Assembly (NCBI GenBank): GCA_947631325.1
Contig: CANRKX010000010.1
Location: 1 to 43,094, forward strand
Direction: 5' to 3'
From: an uncultured Clostridia bacterium
GTDB lineage: Bacteria > Bacillota > Clostridia > Christensenellales > Borkfalkiaceae
DNA length: 43,094 nt
In this document: in pieces, positions 9,601 through 17,300 of the stretch
Layout: each line of letters starts with the position of its first letter
Numbering within the stretch: position 1 is the stretch's first letter
Translations under genes and position numbers: made by a program
The notes under the pieces: model-generated
Told to the model about the DNA's origin: nothing
Seen by the model: the letters and a program-made list of their open reading frames with translations, nothing else
Databases searched by the model: none

Positions 9601-11112
9601 CACAGCGGTTATGTTGGAATCGCCTTCAAACGCGCTTTCGCCGATCTCTGTAAGCTTGTTGCCGAGCTGCACGTTCACAAGCGAAGTACAGCCGCTGAAA
9701 GCGTTCTTGGGCAAAATCGTCATTGCTCCGTCAACGCTTATGGTGAGCTCTGTCAGGCTCTTGCACCCCTGAAACGCGCCCGCGCCCATTGTCGCAACGG
9801 CTGTCGGAATGGTTATTGTTTTCAACGACGTATTACAGAACGCCTGCGAGTCTATGTTTGTGACAGACGTCGGTATGGTTATCGAAGATAACGCGGGGCA
9901 CTCTGCAAAGGCTTCCTTGGGAATGCGTGTAAACTCCGAAGAGGTTGGCATTGTGACCGTGGTAAGCTTATTGCAGGAGTAGAATATTCTGCCGTTTGAC
10001 GTGTCGCCAAGCGTTTTGACGTTGGTCAAATCAATTGACTGCAACGCGTCGCAACCGTTGAATGCGGAGTAATATATTGTCGTTACCGTTGAGGGCAAAC
10101 TGAACGTTTCAAGCCCTGTGCAGTCGGCGAATGTGTTCGCGTGAATAGTTTGAATTTGTTCGGGCAGAGTGATCGACGTAATCATATCCAGTTTGTTAAA
10201 GGCGCCGCTCAAAACTCCGCTTGAAGCATCCGAAAAATTCTTTCCGCCCGTTATCTTCACCGTCCTCAACGACAAGGGCATGTAGTTGCTGCCCCAACTT
10301 GACGACGTTGAAGTATCGACGCTGTAATAGTAAGAAGAAATACTTTTCATGCCCGTGCCCGAGCCGCCGAAAACGTAATTCAACAGCGTATCGGCGCCCG
10401 CAACAGCTTTTGCTTCGCCGCCCGCAAAGGGTGCGGTGTATGATTGCAGCGAGCGGAAATTTTCAAACGCCTTTGAGCCTATCTTTTTCGTCCTGTCGGG
10501 CAAAACAAGTTCGGTGACCGCAGAACAGCCCGAGAACGCGCCCGAAAGGGTCGTGGAACCTGAAGCGATACTTCCGCCCGAATATGTACCGTTACCGCAG
10601 ATTGTAAGGCTCTCCTCGCCGCCTTCCGTAAACGTAATCGTCTTGAGCTTGGAAAGCCCGAAGAAGGCTTCGGGTCCTATGTATTGGACGGTATTGGGAA
10701 TTGTGACCGAAGTTATATTTGCGTACACGGCATTTCCGCCGTTCGTCGAAGCGTTTTTAAACGCTCTCTCGGCAATGGCTTGAACTCCCTCGGGTATAAC
10801 GATTTCGATATCCCCCGAATTTCCTTTAAGTCCGCTGAGCACGCTCTCGCTTAATCCCTTGACTATTTTGTCATAGGGATCGCCGCCGCCTGAACTGCTC
10901 GTGTCGGGTCTTGCGACTTTGCCGCCCGTCTCCGCTATATCAAAGTCACCCTCGCTTTGATATGTATGCGCAGCCGCACGGGTGTCCGCCTCGGCGAGCG
11001 AGGATTTCGGCGCAACATAAAAAGCAACAACAGCCGCCGCGCACGCCAAAATAAGGCACGCGAACAATGCTATTGCCGCTCGGTATAGCTTACTGAATGT
11101 GTGATGTCTCAT
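3634..11112 (-). CDS. Giant BspA-like leucine-rich-repeat surface protein
   Basis: This 2492-residue protein is dominated by treponemal/BspA-type LRRs (LRR_5), with tens of copies of the pattern IPSSVTSIGDSAFYYCSGL, from about residue 100 to 1600. Segments carrying an LxxxFG motif (VFGG, LFGR, MFGV) punctuate the array. Beta-rich MBG/Ig-like regions follow to about 2330. A hydrophobic N-terminus (about 12-34) acts as signal peptide or anchor. A transmembrane helix at about 2343-2366 is followed by KRRK and a 118-residue acidic tail, so the C-terminus is predicted to be cytoplasmic and there is no LPXTG. Relatives bind host proteins or mucus. The start at 11112 has AGGGAG close upstream; the longer frame start runs back through leader hairpins and is rejected. 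Confidence 0.88.
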   Translation of the reverse strand: MRHHTFSKLYRAAIALFACLILACAAAVVAFYVAPKSSLAEADTRAAAHTYQSEGDFDIAETGGKVARPDTSSSGGGDPYDKIVKGLSESVLSGLKGNSGDIEIVIPEGVQAIAERAFKNASTNGGNAVYANITSVTIPNTVQYIGPEAFFGLSKLKTITFTEGGEESLTICGNGTYSGGSIASGSTTLSGAFSGCSAVTELVLPDRTKKIGSKAFENFRSLQSYTAPFAGGEAKAVAGADTLLNYVFGGSGTGMKSISSYYYSVDTSTSSSWGSNYMPLSLRTVKITGGKNFSDASSGVLSGAFNKLDMITSITLPEQIQTIHANTFADCTGLETFSLPSTVTTIYYSAFNGCDALQSIDLTNVKTLGDTSNGRIFYSCNKLTTVTMPTSSEFTRIPKEAFAECPALSSITIPTSVTNIDSQAFCNTSLKTITIPTAVATMGAGAFQGCKSLTELTISVDGAMTILPKNAFSGCTSLVNVQLGNKLTEIGESAFEGDSNITAVTLPTPLTTIGRHAFNSTALREIATPSNVTSIGDGAFQSCKSLHVVTLNDGLQKIEANAFNYCNSTAFVEITIPSSVTSIGDSAFYYCSGLGEVTFSGTNLTTIGTSAFSYTALRTVTLPSSITVLGNSAFYYCSSMTGADLSATKITELKENTFNACGSLSTLKLPTSGLTILGASSLSGCKALTSIDIPSSVTAIRASVFYNCSGLQSLSLPSSLETIGDSAFRGCSKITELTIPSTVNSFKEGATPTEVFRDCPLLKKVVFDCDFTQAISNYMFYRDYALENIEFKGTYQPRSIGTAALQETNIGEFTIPSSVTSIGDSAFYSCKKLQLLPAEGKYLPAGLTSLGQNVFYGCIALTEINIPVGITNLAYRLFYGCTALERVDFDDVSKIKSYAEGVFQNCASLGSIVLPDNIENLNINHLFDGCTNLSSVTYGTEPAEEGAIKLPSSIKSLGTYTFVNCKNITKAYWIESLTAIPAYTFSGCSILNEVVFPEEQTLTSVGDYAFNGCAEYLTFDFQKFANIDIGKYAFFGVKFTSLDLSAVKSIGEGAIGGNAELRELTVAYTGASVETRTGYSATLAYLFGRTTPQDYVSSSVNNRYTQFSVHYQQSETNTSVSTWGSYYVPVGLNTINLTGYNILADGSKILPVGAFDGFSNVHFINLPDGLSEVRDYAFANCQMLENLTVPASVEMFRSSATNIAHFFENCRGLKSLSIPFIGVTNVKNRTDLAVMFGVTDENNGMGSYTGLTKIELTNTDTLGSNAFRNARYLKTIILPENMTSIADGALAGCTDLEELTLPFLGLNEASSETATLATVFGGTVPANLTNLTLRGGNIGAGAFEGSHLESVTLPANLSAIPERAFKDCANLTQIGIQPDSKILTIGDYAFAGCNALSALSLSSSVTTIGAHAFENCVNLSEFTIPANAQKLGEYAFKGCIALDSVDLKNVVDMGARAFENCTALKDVTLSTALTKIEEGVFAGCTLLKSVKYTGGSGADVVLPAGVTEVGDYAFDRCSSIESVSLSTDLKTIGRYAFTDNAALRILIIPAGVKTISVNAFQNCSALEFIYLPDNANYGTNAFSNLPQSATLIASSKGVYDTIIKQSKLPKEQITYLIPITYHKIMQDGTDSTFVAEDRLYKRTFSYIKNSDWSWGEDGNITSVSRAMDGYDTTVWRISNKSNAAQATVESVNALLSGGTERIDLYAKFYATSDFTPKTLSGIVYGDVPVLELANARPADIVNYINSNLLNIDVDDDATILKSDILRVVGWQYTPVGGRTTKEPAAVGNAGSYQIELNLVSSLGKWQENIQINVNIDRKKIAADMDWAYSKPDADTGETELQYLNDFTGEIDGANKDFKNASVQGDGSTIAVGPDAVIMNEVPQTPSGKAIYTDFVPEKENYPNFGTKPGRHDTKIRLTFTERENYEFITTLPSDELTKRNLSIDINGTEGYVTITKIWYIIQWDNYTDDGQHEGGWTSGTITIDPPTITDEDGEEWTMPLRWTFGTSPNVSKPIVKNKGGDVLANPQITFAILSNSSASVAARATSQLVEFGYLDFEQWINKAVPAGEYTLTLHADQNVWGTALDKSYRFSVKAKTFDTSDLFKENGGEYEFKYDGSIKLPEVSLSVPEIADLRSGTGWEDEQFEDYYSTGYDITYSVNHSKFMTEDEIIEELGGMLVNVLRDDNNEVIAYDVYYRISAANYATVGGTTATYKFTIKVIPGDFQFKTEYYRPDWTEGEPASEEPVLTPLEAFDNGDFSYTIKYFTDEDCTEEYTESTFKVGKYYVKVYVPEASNWNAHESKYEFEVLPRAAIAPEPTIHRQAGLGSPNGFSLTTPATLNMRILTIVLIVVGIVILLAILLLIFILAWRAHKRRKELFERIMNITSKPISAYLPPQYGNGLPYTASAEAIAALPVTAGDVAAADEEDTDPDGFYDHFVSQEDIDAVFGKMTMPFGRNRAEETQQDTAAETAETAEPATDGNDAQNAGGEGNEE
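3691..3717. repeat. Three 9-bp tandem repeats in the LRR protein tail
   Basis: The unit CTCCGCGGT occurs at 3691, 3700 and, with one change, 3709. On the minus strand it encodes the tripeptide repeat Ala-Glu-Thr in the acidic cytoplasmic tail. Unit gain or loss would keep the reading frame. Confidence 0.8.
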
Positions 11113-11141
11113 TTTTTCTCCCTTATCATATAACATTTCGT

Positions 11142-11227
11142 GGTGCGGGAGGACTGCGCCCTCCCGCACCGAGGGCATAAAAAATGCCCTCGCCATTCGC
11201 GAAACTTACGTATTGCCTGTGCAATAC
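11142..11227 (-). promoter_or_regulatory. Three hairpins in the LRR-gene leader
   Basis: Between the promoter and the start codon lie three perfect inverted repeats. GTATTGC/GCAATAC (11210-11227, 4-base loop) sits almost at the predicted transcription start. GAGGGCAT/ATGCCCTC spans 11171-11191. An 11-bp stem GGTGCGGGAGG/CCTCCCGCACC spans 11142-11170. The last ends about 30 bases before the ATG at 11112. They could stabilise the long mRNA, attenuate it, or (the first) be a DNA operator. No known riboswitch is recognised. Confidence 0.7.
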
Positions 11228-11236
11228 CTATAATCT

Positions 11237-11265
11237 ATTATAACTTATCCTCGCCCCTCTGTCAA
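11237..11265 (-). promoter_or_regulatory. Consensus sigma-A promoter for the LRR operon
   Basis: On the minus strand TTGACA (11265-11260) and TATAAT (11242-11237) match consensus perfectly with a 17-base spacer. Transcription should start near 11230. This separates the LRR-lipoprotein pair from the upstream 2201-residue gene and predicts strong expression unless the leader restrains it. Confidence 0.8.
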
Positions 11266-11333
11266 TAGCCGACCTCAAAAAAAATTTGATAATTTCAAAT
11301 ATTGTTATATATTAACAAATGCCGCAACGCAAA

Positions 11334-11366
11334 GGCGGGGAGCGCGTCATTTCCGCGCTCCCCGCC
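11334..11366 (-). terminator. Hairpin terminator after the 2201-residue gene
   Basis: A 13-bp perfect stem GGCGGGGAGCGCG/CGCGCTCCCCGCC (11334-11346 with 11354-11366) lies 17 bases past the stop codon. The following minus-strand sequence is TTTGCGTTG, so the U tract is poor. It may be a weak terminator or an mRNA 3'-end stabiliser, allowing some read-through to the LRR operon. Confidence 0.55.
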
Positions 11367-11383
11367 CTCAAAATTTTGAATTA

Positions 11384-14300
11384 TCAGAATTTGACTTCAT
11401 TTGATTTAGCCGTACACTCAATGGAATTATTATTTTTATCAATAGTTATTGTAAACTTAAATTCCACCTGCGCATTTGAATAGCTAGAGATTAAACTGCG
11501 TGATTCAGTATAGCTATTATCCGTAACAAATCCATCCGTTTTTTCAGAACCGTCACAATAATATTTAAACTGTACACCGGTGATTCCAGCTCCGGACAAC
11601 GCCCCAACAATAGCACTACTAAAATCAAAGTCTTTATTGACACTAACGGTATGTTTATATGTCACAAAATTGTAATCTTTACTTGTTGTCACCGCTTCGC
11701 TCAACTTGCTGTTATAAATCCAAGCCGCTTGAAGAGTACCATTTAAGAGTTCCTTATCTGCAAAGTCAACCTTTTCAACCTTTCTCCAACCGTCCTTGGA
11801 GCTACCGATAAACCAACCGATAAAGGTATATCTGTCAACGGAAGGCGGCGTGCTCAGCCCGTCTTTATCCGAAGTTTCAATGTCGCGTTCCCCGTTATCC
11901 CCTTCAAAACCTACTACGCTTTGATAGTGTAACGTCGCCGAGAATGAAACGTTTATCTGTGCACCGTTCTCGTCAATCGCTGCCGAAACGCTTCTTGTTA
12001 ACAGGCTGTCATAGGAGCTATCGTTGTTGTAAGAAGGCAGTGCGGGAATCTGAATTGTAGTATCGCCCGTCACGGTCTCCGTTTCCGCAAAGTTCGTGCC
12101 GCTTGCAATAAACTCGACGCGCGAGCCGTACAGCATGGTTTTTTCGTACTTATAGCAACCGAGCTGCCCGTCAAATTGCCAATCAACACCCTCAATTTCG
12201 TTGTCCGAAAGGAATGTTACCTGATAGCTCTTTATGTACTGTTGCGCATACCAATTGTAGCCGTCGGTCATGCTTTCATCCCAAACGCTGTAGTACTCGT
12301 CGGGATTTTGGTCTATTTCGGGGAAAGGTTGCTCTTCTTCGCTATACCAAGTGCCGCTTGCGTTGCCGTCGTTGCCCGTTGCAATCATCAGATTGCGGCT
12401 TTCAATCAACTGAACGCCCTCCCTTGCCGACCTCAGATAGAAGTTGAGAGACTTGCCTTCGGCTTCGAGGAATTGCTTTTCCGCCCAGCCCTCGCTGTTT
12501 AGCTTATCAATCATCTTGCCCATACCGACCTCATAGCTCGATACGGTCTCCGCAATGGTGCTATCCGTTTTATTTTCAGCGCCGTCCGATATTCCGCCCG
12601 GATTATGCCAAGTAAGGTTGAGAGATAGCGTAAGTTTCATATTGCCTACCGGCAACAAAATTTCACACATCGGTATATTGAGTACACGAACAAGTCTGTC
12701 GCCACCCGTCGAAAGATTTATTACGAGACTGCCGAGTATTCCGTTGCTGAACGACCTACCGTCCAACGTAAGATTCCAATTATCCGCACCTTCCGCAACC
12801 GAATAGGTGTACGATTTGAGAACCTCCGCAACTATCGTGCCATAGTCCTTCACCTCTTCGGTAGTAGTGTTACTGTCGGAAGGGTCTGTACCCGCTTCGC
12901 TTATCTTATTATTGATAAATTCGCCGAAGTTGAGAACAAATCCGAGCTGTCCCAACATATCGCCCATGAAGCTGTCGAGCGGCATTGCGCGATATAACGT
13001 AACAGGAGTATCATAATTTTGTTCATTGAAACCTATATCTAATTCACCTAAATGGTATGTCTTAAAATATGTATACTGTACACGCTTCATATATACCATA
13101 TTATTTTTAATGGTAATATCCACGGTAGAGTCGCCGTTAATGGCAATAAGTGCCAACGAAAAACCGTCATATTCTAAGCGGAGATTTATTCCGATATCGC
13201 CGTTTTGGTCAATACTTACAGATATTGCTACCAAATCTATCGTGACATCAACCAGACCGAACAAATCCGCATTGACACTGCCGTCTATGTAGAAGTTTCT
13301 GTTGACCACATAGTTGGGGTTGGGCTCGCCGCTCATCACCTCTTGATTTTCGGAAGCGTCGCCGACAATGCTGTTGACAAGCGATATGAGCAGATTGTCT
13401 GCGCCGTCAAAATCATAATAATATTTAGTGATATTTTCTTTATCTTCTTCGTTTTTGGCAGCTCTTTGGCTGACTCTTGACTGTGCTTGATTTGCGGCAT
13501 CAACCATAGTCAACCCCTCAAGAGGATTGGCGGCGACAACCTCGTCATAGGTGAGCGCGGCTTCAAAATCCACCGTGGTGCCGTTCACCTTGAAGTTGAC
13601 GAGCGACAGAGCCGTAAGGCAGGGGTTCTCGCCCGTCTCTCTGCCGAGATTGAGCTCGATATCGCCCAAACCGCCGCCGAGAATTGCGCCGAGGTCTACA
13701 ATCACGTTGAAGTTGCCCGTCTGCTTGTCGTAATTCAACGCCTTTACAGCCTTGCCGTACTCGTGCGCCGTCTCCGTTCCGTTGTCCGTTGACTGCGCCG
13801 TTGCGGTATCTGTCGCCCCGTCTGTCTTTCCGTTCACAAGGTCTGCGATTTTGGATAAATCGAAGCCTATCATATCCTTGATTCTGTCCATCAGCTCCGA
13901 GCCGAGGGCGGTGAACTTTGCCGCCACGTCGGGCGCCAGCCACTTGGAGACGAGGAAGTCGTCTATCGTCTGATTGTCTATGCCGAAGAGCTTCAACGCC
14001 CCCGACAAAAGGGTCATTATTTCGTCCGCAGGCGCGGTGAATACGAGGGGATCGTACTTTTCATCGTCCTGCTTGAATTTGGATATGGACACCACGAAGT
14101 CAAGCACTCCGTCGCCGACAGATTCTTGCGTTCTCTCCCTGTCGTATACGGTTATATCGAGATACAGGCTGTCTTCCTCGGGCAATGTAGCTTCGAGCGC
14201 GACGCTCGCCTTTATGTAAGCCGAACTGTCGATAACCACGCTCTTATTCAATAACTTTATGAGCAGTAATTGCCCGTCTGCAAGGCAGTAGTCTATCGAC

Positions 14301-17300
14301 GCGTTGAAGTTATATTTTATTCCGCCGACTTCTGCATATTTTTCCTCGTCCGAGCCTATCGTGCCGCTCAGATTGAAGCCGATATTCCTCTTTTCGAGGG
14401 TATTGACCGCCGCCGTGACATAGCCCAACAGCCCGTCAAGTTGCTCCACGTCGAGATATTGGATATCGGGCATTGCGGGCAATTGGTCGGCATATATGTC
14501 CGCTCCGAGCTCGGCGGAGACAGTCACTCCGTCCAACTCCGCGGCGAGCGAAGCCCTCGCAAAGCCGCCGTTCGAAGTGTCGTCGCAGAGCTCGAGCTCC
14601 AAGCCGTAAAGCCCTATGCGCACAAAGCCGCCGTTTGCGCCCGACTCAATGGTCATGTCGTTGATTAAAGATACTATATCCAACTTATCCGCGCCGTCCG
14701 TCTCGCCGTCGTCTTTATCGCCCGAAATGAGTCCCGAAAGAAGTTTTGAGAGCGCGCCGCTCGTTTCAGAGCCGTCGCCCAAGAGCCCCATAAGGTCGCT
14801 TATTCCGTTAAGCTCGGGCAGGGGATTGTTCTCCTCGTTGTTCTCGAGCACCCTCGTCACGATATCGCGAAGTTGGCTATATGCCTTGAACAGGGTGTCC
14901 GCCAATCCGTCGAAGTCGCCAAACGCAAGCTTGACGCCGATATTGCCGTAAGCAAGCTGCACGTCGCTTGAAGTTATGCGCGCCTTTATGTTGCCGTATT
15001 CGCCTATCGTTATGTCGAGAATTGCTTCAAAGCCCTCGCTCCAGCTGATATGTCCGCCGTTTAAGGTGAGGACGATTTCCTTGTCTTTGACGCCTATTAC
15101 CACCCTTCCCTCAAGCTCTATCGCCTGTGCGGAGAGCAGAGCGGGAATCTTCGCCAAAATTCCGTCCATGGGCGCATAGCCGCTCGTCTCCACCGTGAAA
15201 GCTTGGGCGGGAGTTATGGCGATATTTGCGCCGTACGCGCTCCCCTCAATCTTCCCGTCGGATACGGCAAGCTTTACGTCTCCGAGCTTGAAGTCCAGCC
15301 CGAACGCCTTCAAAAGCTCTGTGCCCTTTATCGCGAGACTGAGTTTATTGTCGCCGTCGCCTATCGTTATGTAGTCGCCGAGGTTGAGCCCCAACACTTG
15401 CTTTATTATTGCTTCAAGGTCCAACCCGCCGTTGTCGTCTGCCGCGGCTGACTTTTCCGTATTCTGCCCGCCATCTTCTTGCTTGGGCATAAGGCTCTTC
15501 ACGAGCGAGACGACCTCGTCCACGCTTGCTGCTATCTTCAAGCCGTCCAGCGATATGTACGCGACTTTATCCTTATATATAATGCCTATCGTCTTTTCGA
15601 CGCCCTTGTATCTGAGCTCGACGTTGCCGCTTACAATAAGGTCTTTAATATTTATTTTGAGGTCGCCCGTCGCTTCGATATCGTTGCCTGCATAACTTAC
15701 CGCAACGGCAAGATTGCCGCCCTCTATAATTTCGGCTATCTCTGCGGCGTAATCGGAAATTTCGGTATAGCCGTCCGTCTCCACCGTGAAGGATTGGGCG
15801 GGTGTTACGGCGATATTCGCGCCGTACGCGCTCCCCTCAATCTTCCCGTCGGATACGGCAAGCTTTACGTCTCCGAGCTTGAAATCCAGCCCGAACGCCT
15901 TCAAAAGCTCCGTGCCCTTTAAAGCAATCGCGAGCTTGCTCATGTCCTCCGCCGACTCTTGAGTTATCGAAATATTATCGGTTAAGACGGGCGTGAAGAG
16001 CACTGTGTGTATAAGTTCTGCGATGTCAAATCCGCCCAAGGAAATCTCGGGCAAATCGACGAATTCGCCGACGAGCGCCATTGTATTATCGACGTCCGCG
16101 CTCAGTTTAAGCCCGTCTATATCTATATATACCGCACTGCCGTCAAAGGCAATCCCGATATTCTTCGTAACGCCGTCGAAGTCAACCGCAACCTGCGCCT
16201 TCGCCGCAATTCCGCCCTTAATCTTTACGTCCGCGCCGCCCGATATTGATATGCCGAGGTCGGCGTTGTCGTATGATATGTCCGCATGAATTGCTTCCGC
16301 AAGGGCGATATCCATAACGCTTCCGATATAGCTTGAAAGCTCTATGAACTGCTCCTTATTTTCAAGCGCGGCGGGTGCGGGTTGGTCGCTGTAACCGAGC
16401 TGCGCCGCCAACGTTATATCGTTTATATTGATTTCCGTCTTTACGTTGTCGAGGGTGACGTTCTCGTCCTCGTCGATAAAGTAGTTGAAGTCGAGGGGGA
16501 TATTTATGCCCGCAAGCGCAATTTCGGAGTGCATGTTGGCTTTGCCGCCGTCGACTGTGAGCGGTGCGCCCAAAAGCTCCTCCAAGAGGGCTTGGGTGTC
16601 GATTGACGAGCCGCCGTCCGCCCCCATGAGCTCTCCCATCATTCCCATAAGTTCGGATATGGTGAGTTTAAGCTTCCAATCGCCGACCGCGACATATGCC
16701 GCGCCGCCGTCGAGATAGACGCCGAGATTGCCGAGAGCCGCGCGGATTTCTATCTTATCCATCGCGATATCCGCAATGCTGCCGCCGTTGTGCAGGTCGA
16801 CGTACACGAGCCCGTTGACAGGCTCATCGTCTATATTGAGTTCGAGGTAAAGCGTCGTAGGCTCGGAAATTACCTTTCCGAATGCCGAGGTGATTGCGCC
16901 CATCGAATCGAGGGGGGCTTCCTCAACGCCCGTCGCGGGTTTGGAGACGTATTCGCTGAAATAGCTGTCGAATGCGTCCGTCTCCTCGAAGGGGGGATTT
17001 GAGACGTCATAGCTATAATATGTGGTCGCCTCCGCCTTGCAGCCGACGGTAAAGCCCATCGTCGCCGAGTACTCCTCCTCGGTGTCGCAGCGGAGAGTTT
17101 CCCACTTGTCGTTGAAGGTATAACTTACCTTAACCGAAGTGAACTCGGGCTTTGCGGTGAGCCCGCCCGAGAACATCATCTGGTTTGCATAGTAGGCAAC
17201 GGCGCCCGTGCAAGAGCCGTCCTCCTCGTTGTAGAGGTTGGGGTCGAGGGTATAAGTTATCGTGTACGTGCCGTCCGCATTGGTCTTTACGGGTTCGGCG

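Noticed and set aside
3600-11112. CRISPR-like repetition
   Set aside because: The periodicity is that of about 23-residue LRR units within one long reading frame, not direct repeats with unique spacers.
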